Source of the DNA: SHZI01 sp031395645
Lineage (GTDB): Bacteria > Pseudomonadota > Gammaproteobacteria > Steroidobacterales > GCA-2729495
Reading direction: 5' to 3'
Length of the DNA: 64,000 nt
NCBI GenBank assembly: GCA_031395645.1
Contig: JANNJM010000084.1
Span: 40,488-104,487 of the forward strand
This document shows positions 8,774 to 16,630 of this stretch, piece after piece; the stretch's first letter is position 1, and each line of letters opens with the position of its first letter. The translations under genes were made by a program, and so were the position numbers. Under the pieces are notes generated by a model. That model saw nothing but the letters and a program-made list of their open reading frames with translations. It did no database searches and was not told the DNA's origin.

Positions 8774-9811
8774 ATGAAAGCTCTGGTTTATCTGGGTCCC
8801 GGGAAGAAAGCCCTCGAGGACCGCCCGCTTCCGGCCATCGCTGCGGCCACTGACGCAATCGTCAAGATCACCAAAACGACGATCTGCGGCACTGATCTGC
8901 ACATCCTCAAGGGCGACGTGGCGACCTGCAAGCCTGGCCGCATTCTCGGTCACGAGGGTGTTGGCGTCGTCGACAAGGCGGGTCCGGCCGTCACGGCGTA
9001 CAAGCGGGGCGACCGGGTGCTGATCTCTTGCGTCAGCGCCTGCGGGAAATGCGTGTATTGCCGGCAGCTGATGTATTCGCACTGCACGAACGGCGGGTGG
9101 ATCCTGGGCAATAGCATCGACGGAACCCAGGCAGAGTTCGTCCGCATTCCCTATGCAGACCTGAGCCTCTACCCCATTCCAGAGGGCGCGGACGAAGAGG
9201 CGTTGGTGATGTTGAGCGATATCCTGCCGACCGGCTTCGAGTGCGGCGTGCTCAACGGCAAGGTTAAACCCGGCAGCACTGTGGCGATTGTCGGCGCAGG
9301 ACCGATCGGGCTCGCGGCGCTGCTGACCGCCCAGTTCTATTCGCCAGCCGAGATCATCATGATCGATTTGGATGACAATCGTCTGGAAGTGGCGAAGCGT
9401 TTCGGCGCCACGGCTGCCATCAACAGTGCCGACGGCAAAGCCCGGGATACGGTCATGAAAATGACCGGCGAGCGCGGTGTCGATACCGCCATCGAGGCCG
9501 TTGGTATTCCGGCCACCTTCGAGTTGTGCCAGGAGATCATCGCGCCGGGTGGCACCATCGCCAACATCGGCGTGCACGGGAAAAAGGTCGATCTCCATCT
9601 GGAGCGGCTCTGGGACCGTAACATCACCATCACCACGCGCCTGGTCGACACCGTCAGTACGCCACTGCTGCTCAAGGTGCTCGGGGCCCGGAAGATCGAT
9701 CCCAAGCGCCTGATTACCCATCATTTCAAGCTCGACCGGATTCTCGATGCCTACGAGACCTTCGCCAATGCTGCCAGCACGCGGGCGCTCAAGGTGATCA
9801 TCGAGGCGTAG
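8774..9811 (+). CDS. Zinc-dependent alcohol dehydrogenase (MDR family)
   Basis: The protein has 345 residues. ATG 8774 is preferred over GTG 8771 because GAGG lies 6 bases before it. Catalytic zinc ligands are Cys38 (TTICGTDLH), His60-Glu61 (GHEG) and a later residue. The structural zinc site is complete (Cys90, Cys93, Cys96, Cys104 in CGKCVYCRQLMYSHC). The Rossmann motif is AIVGAGPIGLAALL, followed by an acidic end IDLDD that favours NAD(H). No signal peptide is visible, so it acts in the cytoplasm. Related dehydrogenases are sometimes found in copper and stress islands; the substrate is unknown. Confidence 0.9.
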   Translation: MKALVYLGPGKKALEDRPLPAIAAATDAIVKITKTTICGTDLHILKGDVATCKPGRILGHEGVGVVDKAGPAVTAYKRGDRVLISCVSACGKCVYCRQLMYSHCTNGGWILGNSIDGTQAEFVRIPYADLSLYPIPEGADEEALVMLSDILPTGFECGVLNGKVKPGSTVAIVGAGPIGLAALLTAQFYSPAEIIMIDLDDNRLEVAKRFGATAAINSADGKARDTVMKMTGERGVDTAIEAVGIPATFELCQEIIAPGGTIANIGVHGKKVDLHLERLWDRNITITTRLVDTVSTPLLLKVLGARKIDPKRLITHHFKLDRILDAYETFANAASTRALKVIIEA

Positions 9812-9841
9812 CGCAAAATCATAACCAGAGAGGACGACACC

Positions 9842-10045
9842 ATGAAGTACCAGCGCATCAATTGTAGTGACAGAGAATTGCTGAAGCGATTACTGCTTAT
9901 CGCCGGCGTCGCCATCGGAATGAACGCGAGCGTCGCGTTCGCTCAGCACGAGCCTATGCCCAATCACGAGAACATGTCTCCGGGTGAACATGCGAAGCAC
10001 AAGGCGCAGGAAGATGCCGACAAAAAGCCGCCGCCTGAGTCCTAG
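9842..10045 (+). CDS. Small exported His/Lys-rich protein, possibly cut by an amber codon
   Basis: The protein has 67 residues. The gene follows GAGAGGACGACACC and starts at ATG 9842. A signal-like segment LLKRLLLIAGVAIGMNASVAFA ends before a short mature part rich in His, Met, Glu, Lys and Pro (QHEPMPNHENMSPGEHAKHKAQ). It resembles the short metal-binding exported peptides of copper loci. The frame ends at TAG 10043-10045 but continues open for 23 more codons of similar composition; see the separate entry. The gene sits between the dehydrogenase and the lipoprotein, in the same direction. Confidence 0.7.
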   Translation: MKYQRINCSDRELLKRLLLIAGVAIGMNASVAFAQHEPMPNHENMSPGEHAKHKAQEDADKKPPPES

Positions 10046-10117
10046 GATAGAACAGAGGAAGATAATCCCGACCCGAAAAAGCCCAAGCCCGATGGTCACC
10101 AGCACAAGAAACCATGA
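10046..10117 (+). other. In-frame extension after the amber stop of the small His/Lys-rich gene
   Basis: Directly after TAG 10043-10045 the same frame stays open for 23 codons and then ends at TGA 10115. The codons read as Asp, Glu, Pro, Lys and His residues (DRTEEDNPDPKKPKP, then DGHQHKKP), the same charged metal-binding style as the upstream part. This suggests a nonsense mutation, a read-through tail or a sequencing error; the sequence alone cannot decide. Confidence 0.5.
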
Positions 10118-10183
10118 CCTGACGGAACCTGCACCCGAATAATGAGATCTGGCGCGAATTTTCGCCCACTGAAGGAGATGAAT

Positions 10184-10705
10184 ATGAAGACTTTAGTAGC
10201 TGCGGCAATGCTCGCAGGACTGATCATGGTTGCCGGGTGTTCGAAGACCCAGCAGCAATCGCCGCAACCCGCGTCGGCAGGCCCCAACGGAGGCGACCTG
10301 GTGTCAATCAAGGGCGGGACCGCCTATGCGGAACTCGTGTCCAACGCGGATACCGGTGAGCTGATAGTCCACACGGTAGACAAGGACTTGAAGACCAGCC
10401 GACCGATCGAGATGGAGCCGATCACCGTGGGGAGCAGCGGCAACAGCGTTGAACTGACACCCCAACCGACGGACACCGACCCCTCGGGGACTTCCAGCCG
10501 GTTCTACGGCCAGGCGGACTGGATGCGTGGCGGAAGCGTCCGCCACGGTTGGATGCAGGGTCGTGGTACCGGTGACAAGCAGGAGTTCGAGTGGCAGCGC
10601 GGCTGGGAAGCAGGCCGGATGCATTGGAAGGCAATGGGCAGTCACGGGGGCATGGGACCGGGGCACGACTCTGAGCGAGAAGGCGGGGGGATGATGGGAC
10701 GTTAG
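10184..10705 (+). CDS. Putative copper-island lipoprotein
   Basis: The protein has 173 residues. ATG 10184 is chosen over 10142 and 10178 because AAGGAG sits 6 bases upstream. The N-terminus MKTLVAAAMLAGLIMVAGCS is a lipoprotein signal with lipobox VAGC. The middle (GGDLVSIKGGTAYAELVSN, TGELIVHTVDKDLKTSRPIE) resembles a small beta domain. The C-terminus is rich in Gly, His, Met and Trp (GGSVRHGWMQGRG, HWKAMGSHGGMGPGHD), consistent with metal binding. It would be anchored in a membrane facing the periplasm. I do not recognise a named family; a copper-binding role rests on the context and C-terminal composition. Confidence 0.75.
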   Translation: MKTLVAAAMLAGLIMVAGCSKTQQQSPQPASAGPNGGDLVSIKGGTAYAELVSNADTGELIVHTVDKDLKTSRPIEMEPITVGSSGNSVELTPQPTDTDPSGTSSRFYGQADWMRGGSVRHGWMQGRGTGDKQEFEWQRGWEAGRMHWKAMGSHGGMGPGHDSEREGGGMMGR

Positions 10706-10761
10706 ATCTGGCATCGACATCGAAAAAAAGGAAATTCAAACATGGTCGCCGAGGGCACTTC

Positions 10762-10887
10762 ATGATGAACGAAACCAACGGATGGATGAGTGGATGGTCG
10801 GGAGGAGGGATGTGGGGCTGGACGCTGGCCGGCGCCCTGTTGGTGATCGTGCTAGTTCTCATTATTAACAACCTGCCGAGAAAATAA
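10762..10887 (+). CDS. 41-residue Trp/Gly/Met-rich single-pass membrane protein
   Basis: This short gene has GAGG 7 bases upstream of ATG 10762. The 41 residues consist of a Trp/Gly/Met-rich head (MMNETNGWMSGWSGGGMWGW) and one strong membrane helix (TLAGALLVIVLVLII), ending NNLPRK. Tiny proteins with Trp/Met-rich heads of this type are common in copper and silver islands and are often left unannotated. The Met and Trp could coordinate Cu(I) at the membrane face; this is inference. Confidence 0.65.
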   Translation: MMNETNGWMSGWSGGGMWGWTLAGALLVIVLVLIINNLPRK

Positions 10888-10963
10888 GTCACCGCTTGGC
10901 GCTGCCCAGAATGCGTGCTGAACCAAGTCGGAACCATGAACCGTGAACTAGAAGGGCGTGACC

Positions 10964-11362
10964 GTGACGCCTGAGTCGATCGAAGGCACGGTCATCGTGG
11001 TCGTGAGTTGGGTAAAGCTGGGGGTGGAGATCGTCGGCGCGGGGCTCGTCACTCTCGGCGTGTGCCTCGCCATTGTGCATCTCGTGCGCACGGTTGCAGT
11101 CCGGCAGCGGGCCGATTTCACCGCGACCCGGCTGATCCTGGCGCGTCATCTCGCGCTCGCATTGGAGTTCGAACTGGGCGCAGACATTCTCGGGACCGCG
11201 GTATCGCCGAGCTGGGATCAGATTGGCAAGCTCGGCGCCGTCGCCGTGATCCGCACGGGCCTCAACTTCTTTCTCTCGATGGAGATTAGGGGAGAGATGA
11301 AGCTTGAGCAGGCTAAGCAGGTGCCGGCACCCACGTTGAGCATAGGAACACTGCATGAGTAA
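10964..11362 (+). CDS. DUF1622 family inner-membrane protein
   Basis: The protein has 132 residues from GTG 10964, where AAGGG lies 7 bases upstream; GTG 10958 in the same frame is nearly on top of that site. The sequence matches DUF1622: one helix SWVKLGVEIVGAGLVTLGVCLAIV (about 14-38), then TRLILARHLALALEFELGADIL and AVIRTGLNFFLSMEI. It would have two to three membrane helices. The function is unknown. It overlaps the next start by 8 bases, so it is coupled to the flavin/iron-sulfur reductase and probably belongs to the same membrane complex. Confidence 0.8.
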   Translation: MTPESIEGTVIVVVSWVKLGVEIVGAGLVTLGVCLAIVHLVRTVAVRQRADFTATRLILARHLALALEFELGADILGTAVSPSWDQIGKLGAVAVIRTGLNFFLSMEIRGEMKLEQAKQVPAPTLSIGTLHE

Positions 11363-13481
11363 CAAAGCGACCCACCGGGCTGTGATCGGCGGCCTTGCCA
11401 TGGCGCTCGCACTCACCGCGCTGCGCCTCGCTGCCCAGACCGCGGACGAGCACGCCAGCCACCACCCTGATGCGACGGCACCCGCCGCACCGGGGATGAC
11501 TCCCAATCCGCCAACGGCTGCGTCCGCCCCGCCGGGAATGGAAACCGGCGCGCCCGTGGCAGCACCTGCTGGCGCGCCAGCAATGGTTCCGAGCGCGCCG
11601 ATGGCGGCACCTGGCGGGATGATGGAGATGATGGGCAAGATGATGGCACCCTCTGCCCCAGCAGGAGCGGGCATGGCAGCGCCGTCGGCGGACGCTTCCG
11701 CTGCGGGAGGTATGGCCGGCATGGCAGCACAGGAGGAGCCGGGCGGCTGCATGAGCGAAGGTTGCGGGTCGGGTGCCGCCAAGACCCCCATCTACCCCTC
11801 GCTAATGACGTTGCCGGCACTCACTCCGGAGAAACGCGCCGAGATTGATGCACTGGCGAGCCAGCAGCTCAACTCAGGGCTGGGGCAATTGGCGCGCAAC
11901 TACGAGGCGCTGAACCACGCCTCACAAGCCGGCGACCACGTAGCCATGCAGCAGGCGGCCGGGGAGATGCGCGAAGCACTCGGCGCAATCGGCGCGGGTA
12001 TCGCCGCGCGACGGGTTCTCACGGAAGGCAAGTCACCGCGCAACCTCGCATTGGACTGGTTCAAGCGCGACATGAACCTCGCATCGCCCATTACCCTTGG
12101 CACGTCGCACACGGCCGGCGGGGTCAAGGTATTTCATCTCGTCACGATGGTGCTGCTGATCGTCTTCGCGCTGGCGATGGTCGCCATCTACTTCTTCAAG
12201 ATGCGGCGTGCGGCGGCGCTGTTCGGGCGTCTGGAAGGTGGCACTGGAGTACCGCCGCCGGGGTCGGCGCCACCGCTTGCCGGCAACCCGGGTGCCTCAC
12301 CACCGGCCATTCCACCGGCAGGTAGCGCGCCGCCGTCGGGAACGGCACCGGCGCCTTCTGCAGCACCCCCATCGAGCTCGCCACCAGCGCCCGCAGCACC
12401 GCCGCTGACAGCGAATTGGCGGGGGCAGCTGCGCGTGGGGGCTGTCATTCCGGAAACGCCGAGCGTCAAGACGATTCGCCTGCTGCCGTCATCCGCCGAC
12501 ACACCGATGCCGTTCAACTTCGTCCCGGGGCAGTTTCTCAACCTGTCATTCTGGGTGGGCGGCGCGAAGATGAACCGCTCCTACTCCATCTCGTCGTCAC
12601 CGATTCAGCGCGAATACGTCGACCTCACCGTACGCCGCGAACCCCGGGGCGCGGTGTCCCGCCACGTGGATGACCTGCTCAAGGTGGGCGACACCATTGA
12701 AGCGGGGGGGCCGGTCGGGCGGTCCACGTTCACCGGGACGGAGGCTGACAGCATCGTCCTGATCGCCGGCGGCGTCGGCATCACGCCGATGATGAGCATC
12801 ACGCGCTATCTCACCGAGCGGTCATGGGCCGGCGACATTTTCTTTCTCTACGCGTGCCGCGCCCCTGCCGACTTCATTTTTGAGAAGGATATTGCTGAAC
12901 TTCAGCGTGTCAATCCGAACCTGCACTTCACCGTCGTGATGGAGCGCGCCGATGGCAGCGACTACCAGGGGCGGCGAGGCCGCATCACCAGAGAAGTACT
13001 CCTGGAGACCGTGCCCAACCTGCCCTCACGGCGAGTCCACCTCTGCGGCCCCCCCGTGATGATGGACGCGATCAAGGCGATCCTCGTCGAGCTGGGGGTG
13101 CCTCCCGACCAGGTGAAGAGCGAGAGCTTCGGCACCGCGGCGCCCAAGCCGGCTGCCGCGGGGACCTCCCCCAAAGTGACCACCCCGGCGACGGGCCCGC
13201 TGGTTACGTTTTCGAAGAACAACAAGTCGGCCAGGATCCATGTTGATCTCCAGGCGGGAGACAGCCCGCCGAAGCAGACTGTCCTGGAACTCTCGGAAGA
13301 ACTCGGCATCGGCATCGAGTTCTCCTGCCGCGTCGGTACCTGCGGCGTGTGCAAGGTAAAGATGACTTCTGGTGAGGTTGAAATGGCGGTGGACGACGCG
13401 CTCGAGCCTGACGACATAACCAACGGCATCATCCTCGCCTGCCAGGCCAAGCCGAAGGTCGACATCGTGGTCGAGGCGTAG
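11355..13481 (+). CDS. Membrane-anchored FAD/NAD(P)/2Fe-2S oxidoreductase with a Met/Pro/Ala-rich N-terminal region
   Basis: The protein has 708 residues. In order: signal or anchor helix (about 10-28); Pro/Ala/Met-rich, His-containing region (30-128) with MMEMMGKMMAPS; a Cys pair GGCMSEGCGSG; a helical stretch (150-245); membrane helix VFHLVTMVLLIVFALAMVAIYFF (259-281); Pro/Ala linker (295-350); FAD-binding domain with NRSYSISSSP (407-416); NAD(P)-binding domain with IAGGVGITPMMS and LCGPPVMM; plant-type 2Fe-2S domain with Cys658, 663, 666 and 696 (CRVGTCGVC). The reductase should face the cytoplasm and the Met-rich part the periplasm. This arrangement would pass NAD(P)H electrons to the cytochrome b encoded next, 2 bases downstream. 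Confidence 0.88.
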   Translation: MSNKATHRAVIGGLAMALALTALRLAAQTADEHASHHPDATAPAAPGMTPNPPTAASAPPGMETGAPVAAPAGAPAMVPSAPMAAPGGMMEMMGKMMAPSAPAGAGMAAPSADASAAGGMAGMAAQEEPGGCMSEGCGSGAAKTPIYPSLMTLPALTPEKRAEIDALASQQLNSGLGQLARNYEALNHASQAGDHVAMQQAAGEMREALGAIGAGIAARRVLTEGKSPRNLALDWFKRDMNLASPITLGTSHTAGGVKVFHLVTMVLLIVFALAMVAIYFFKMRRAAALFGRLEGGTGVPPPGSAPPLAGNPGASPPAIPPAGSAPPSGTAPAPSAAPPSSSPPAPAAPPLTANWRGQLRVGAVIPETPSVKTIRLLPSSADTPMPFNFVPGQFLNLSFWVGGAKMNRSYSISSSPIQREYVDLTVRREPRGAVSRHVDDLLKVGDTIEAGGPVGRSTFTGTEADSIVLIAGGVGITPMMSITRYLTERSWAGDIFFLYACRAPADFIFEKDIAELQRVNPNLHFTVVMERADGSDYQGRRGRITREVLLETVPNLPSRRVHLCGPPVMMDAIKAILVELGVPPDQVKSESFGTAAPKPAAAGTSPKVTTPATGPLVTFSKNNKSARIHVDLQAGDSPPKQTVLELSEELGIGIEFSCRVGTCGVCKVKMTSGEVEMAVDDALEPDDITNGIILACQAKPKVDIVVEA

Positions 13482-13483
13482 TT

Positions 13484-14227
13484 TTGAAAGAACGTGAGCG
13501 TATCGTCGTCACGGGTGTCCTGGGCGTCTTGCTCGTGGCCTGGCTGGGCTTCCTGGTGCACCGCTCTCCGCGCTTTCCGGGTAGCGGGGTGGGGGCGGTG
13601 TTCGGTATTGCCGGGGCTGCGCTGATGCTGCTTCCGCTCGCATATACCATCGTCAAGCGCATTGCCTTCCTCCAGACTCGAATCACGCCTTACGTTCCGC
13701 TACAGTCATGGATGAGCGTGCATGTCTACGCGGGAATCGTTGGCCCCCTGCTCGCGATCATTCACACCGGCCACAAGTTCGACAGCCCGCTGGGCGTGGC
13801 ATTGACGGCCCTGGTTCTGCTCATCGTCGTCAGTGGGTTCTCGGTTCGCTACCTGCTCACGTACGTTGGCCATGACATCAGGGAAAAGCTGGTTCTGCTG
13901 CAAACCGCGCGGGGCGATCTCGATAACGCGTGGGGAATGCTGGAGAAGACCCCGGCCGACGTGCAGGCACTCCCTCGGGCTCCCGTCCTCATGGCGGGTC
14001 TCGCCTCGCTGGGAATCGGGCTCTCAGCGGACAATGCCCACATCCAGGTCGCGCGCCTCGCCGAGTCCGTGGCGGACCTCGAGTATGCCATCCGCATGGA
14101 CGAGTTCTTCAAGCGCTGGTTCGCCCGAGCCCTGACGCTCCACATCGCCGTCTCCGTGACCTTTTGCGTGCTGCTCGCTGTGCACATCGGGTCTGGAATT
14201 TACTTCGGCCTGCGGTGGCTACAGTGA
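13484..14227 (+). CDS. Four-His membrane cytochrome b subunit (ferric-reductase/b561-like)
   Basis: The protein has 247 residues and begins with TTG 13484, two bases after the reductase stop; no better start is in frame. It has about five membrane helices. Two helices carry His pairs 14 residues apart: His80 and His94 (SVHVYAGIVGPLLAIIHTGH), and His220 and His234 (LHIAVSVTFCVLLAVHIGSG). That spacing is the classic arrangement for two stacked haems b. It would carry electrons from the cytoplasmic 2Fe-2S domain across the membrane to the cytochrome c encoded next (GTGA overlap). The exact family name is uncertain. Confidence 0.85.
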   Translation: MKERERIVVTGVLGVLLVAWLGFLVHRSPRFPGSGVGAVFGIAGAALMLLPLAYTIVKRIAFLQTRITPYVPLQSWMSVHVYAGIVGPLLAIIHTGHKFDSPLGVALTALVLLIVVSGFSVRYLLTYVGHDIREKLVLLQTARGDLDNAWGMLEKTPADVQALPRAPVLMAGLASLGIGLSADNAHIQVARLAESVADLEYAIRMDEFFKRWFARALTLHIAVSVTFCVLLAVHIGSGIYFGLRWLQ

Positions 14228-15024
14228 AACAGGCAGTGCTTTGGACGGTGCTGATTATGGTATTGACTGCCGCCGGCGCGCTCGCCGTGCTGAAAGTCCC
14301 GTCCGTAGGGGCGGCAGCGCAGGCACTGCTGAGTCCAGGCGCGCTGTCGCCCCGCCACGCCTATCTGAGCAACCAGTGCGAGTCGTGCCACGAACCGACT
14401 GTTGGCGTGACGGTGGCGAAGTGCACGGCCTGCCATGCCAACGCGGAACGGCTGCTCGGCCGTCAGCCAACTGCCTTTCACGCCAGCGTGCAGGAATGCT
14501 CGGGCTGTCACCTCGAACATCAGGCGACGGGAGTCAGGCCCGTGGTGATGGATCACGTGGCGCTCGCCGAGATCGGCGCGCGAACCATCCAGCGGGCGGC
14601 GTACGGGAAGTTCCGCCCGGGCATCGGACCGGACCCTGAAAGCGCGGCAACGCAGCAGTCGCTGGAAAACTGGCTCCACATCAAAAGCCCAGAGCAAATG
14701 GACGCCAGCACCGCGCGCGAGGCGCTCAATTGCGCCACCTGCCACGACAGCAAGGACCCGCATTTCAAGCGCTTCGGCAGTGACTGCGCGCAGTGCCATG
14801 TAGTGGCATCGTGGATCGTCGCCGGTTACCAGCATCCGTCACCGAGTTCGACGGATTGCGTGCAATGTCACCAACCGCCGCCGAGCCACTTCATGGAGCA
14901 CTTCTCGATGGTCTCGCAGCCGTTTGCCGGCAAGGAGAACGCCGGGGTGGACGAGTGTTTCGAATGCCACAACACGACCAGCTGGAACGACATCGTGGGT
15001 GTTGGCTTCTACAAGCACCACTGA
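14224..15024 (+). CDS. Seven-haem cytochrome c (cytochrome c3/NapC-like)
   Basis: The protein has 266 residues and starts at GTG 14224, overlapping the cytochrome b stop by 4 bases. An N-terminal helix AVLWTVLIMVLTAAGALAV is an uncleaved anchor or signal. I count seven CxxCH haem sites: CESCH, CTACH, CSGCH, CATCH, CAQCH, CVQCH and CFECH. Extra His are available as distal ligands. It should be anchored with its haems in the periplasm and accept electrons from the cytochrome b. The terminal acceptor is not encoded nearby; the copper proteins of the island are candidates by context only. Confidence 0.93.
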   Translation: MKQAVLWTVLIMVLTAAGALAVLKVPSVGAAAQALLSPGALSPRHAYLSNQCESCHEPTVGVTVAKCTACHANAERLLGRQPTAFHASVQECSGCHLEHQATGVRPVVMDHVALAEIGARTIQRAAYGKFRPGIGPDPESAATQQSLENWLHIKSPEQMDASTAREALNCATCHDSKDPHFKRFGSDCAQCHVVASWIVAGYQHPSPSSTDCVQCHQPPPSHFMEHFSMVSQPFAGKENAGVDECFECHNTTSWNDIVGVGFYKHH

Positions 15025-15147
15025 TAGGGACCAAGAGTGGATGATTAACGGCGTGGCGAGCCTATGTGCGCCAGGCGACAGACAGGAAGCGGCCCAGCGT
15101 CTAAACGAGTAGTATCTATTATCCCGTACCTTGAAATGGAGAGTCCG

Positions 15148-15504
15148 ATGAATGTTCGCTTGTCAATGACCGCCTTTCTGGCGTCTCTGGTGTTGAGCAC
15201 GTCCGCGTGCTCATCGCTGCAGGGTGCCGGTCACAAGTACCTGATGCGTGGGCAGGTCGTCGAAGTTGCTGGAAGCGAGGCTGTACTTTGTATTGGGGAC
15301 AGCGACGGGGCCAGGGTCAACCAGCAACTCACCGCATACAAGATGGTGGCGTCGAACGCCGGAGGTTCAAAGAACCCGACGCGTTGGGAGAAGATCAAAG
15401 TCGGTACCGTGCGCATTGTGCAGGTGGTCGACGAGCACTTTGCCAACGCCCAGGTAGTCAGCGGCGACGTTCAGGTGAACAACGTCGTTGAGCTGAATCC
15501 ATAG
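15148..15504 (+). CDS. Small putative lipoprotein
   Basis: The protein has 118 residues. ATG 15148 is chosen because GGAGAG lies just upstream; ATG 15136 is the alternative. The N-terminus MNVRLSMTAFLASLVLSTSACSS looks like a lipoprotein signal with a weak lipobox (SACS). The mature part (HKYLMRGQVVEVAGSEAVLCIG, KVGTVRIVQVVDEHFANAQVVSGDVQVNNVVEL) reads as a small beta-barrel, as in SH3 or OB-like outer-membrane assembly lipoproteins. No family can be named with confidence. It lies 124 bases after the seven-haem cytochrome. Confidence 0.7.
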   Translation: MNVRLSMTAFLASLVLSTSACSSLQGAGHKYLMRGQVVEVAGSEAVLCIGDSDGARVNQQLTAYKMVASNAGGSKNPTRWEKIKVGTVRIVQVVDEHFANAQVVSGDVQVNNVVELNP

Positions 15505-15541
15505 CAGCGGCTTGCGCTACAGGTAGCCAGTGGAAGAATCA

Positions 15542-15928
15542 ATGAAAGAGCACATCATGAACAGAATGAAGCACGGCATTGCAGCCATAGCGACCGTCGC
15601 CGCACTTGCCACGGGAGCGCTCGTGGTGACGTCTTTGCCCTCAGCTGCGGCAGACATGGAAATGACAATCCCCGGCACGGCGGGGGAGCACACCGCGGCG
15701 GCGGCCAGTTACGAGCAGGAAAGCCTTGAGCTTGAGGCAAAGGCCGCCAAACACACCAAACTGGCATCCCTGTACAAAGCACGCATGATCGGTATGAGCA
15801 GCAAGCAGTCAGGTGCGCAACATGGCATTTACAAGCACTGTGAGCGTCTCGCGAAGGCGTACCGTGCCGCGGCGACCGAAGCGCGCGAGATGGCGAAGAT
15901 GCATCGGGAGATGGCCGGAGCCGCCTAA
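15542..15928 (+). CDS. Exported helical protein of unknown function
   Basis: The protein has 128 residues. ATG 15542 has GGAAG 5 bases upstream; ATG 15557 is an alternative with AAAGAG before it. A signal peptide ends around LPSAAA-DMEM. The mature part is a charged helical hairpin: HTAAAASYEQESLELEAKAAKH and HCERLAKAYRAAATEAREMAKMH, with a single Cys-His site between them. Similar small His/Met-containing helical periplasmic proteins occur in metal-stress loci. I cannot assign a function. Confidence 0.65.
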   Translation: MKEHIMNRMKHGIAAIATVAALATGALVVTSLPSAAADMEMTIPGTAGEHTAAAASYEQESLELEAKAAKHTKLASLYKARMIGMSSKQSGAQHGIYKHCERLAKAYRAAATEAREMAKMHREMAGAA

Positions 15929-15958
15929 CGCATTGCGAGTCGATGTTATCGGCTGCCG

Positions 15959-16630
15959 ATGAGTACGAGCATGGACGAGAATGCCGCTTCCGCGTACGTA
16001 CCGGCATTGCGATTTCGTTGGCTCACACCGGCCTACGATGTGGTTGTTCGCGCGACCACGCGGGAACGCACAGTCAAGGCGGCGCTTATAGCGCAAGCCA
16101 ATTTCTCAGCGGGCCAGCGCGTTCTCGACCTGGCGTGCGGGACGGGTACGCTGGCTATCTGGATCAAGCAGCAGTGTCCTCAGGCCACCGTCGTGGGTAT
16201 CGACGGTGAAAAAAAAATACTCGCAATCGCCTCCCGCAAGGCACAAGTTGCCAATGCCTCGGTGCAGTTTGACCATGGACTGTCCTATCGGTTGCCGTAC
16301 CCTGACGCACACTTTGATCGAGTAGTGTCCAGTCTGTTCTTCCATCATCTGTCTTGGCATGACAAACAGCGTACTGCTCGCGAACTATTTCGCGTCCTGC
16401 GCCCGGGCGGGGAATTGCATGTGGCCGATTGGGGTCGGGCCACCGGGCCGCTGATGCGCGCCGGTTTTGTCGCGGTTCAGTTGCTCGACGGATTCAGAAA
16501 CACCAAAGATAACCTCGCAGGCCGACTGGTCGAGCTCTTTCGTGATGCTCAGTTTGTCCAGAGCTCCCAGACGCGAACATTCTCCACTGTCTTTGGGACC
16601 TTGGCCTTGTATCGGGCGGTCAAACCATGA
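15959..16630 (+). CDS. Class I SAM-dependent methyltransferase
   Basis: The protein has 223 residues. Motif I is VLDLACGTGTLAIWI, followed by the acidic ribose-binding end VVGIDGEKK; motif III/post-I is LPYPDAHFDRVVSSLFFHH and motif IV LFRVLRPGGELHVADWGR. This is a methyltransferase of the type 11/25 fold acting on a small molecule or metal(loid). The substrate is not visible. The stop overlaps the start of the copper ATPase (ATGA), so the two are co-translated. That coupling in a metal island is notable. Confidence 0.88.
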   Translation: MSTSMDENAASAYVPALRFRWLTPAYDVVVRATTRERTVKAALIAQANFSAGQRVLDLACGTGTLAIWIKQQCPQATVVGIDGEKKILAIASRKAQVANASVQFDHGLSYRLPYPDAHFDRVVSSLFFHHLSWHDKQRTARELFRVLRPGGELHVADWGRATGPLMRAGFVAVQLLDGFRNTKDNLAGRLVELFRDAQFVQSSQTRTFSTVFGTLALYRAVKP

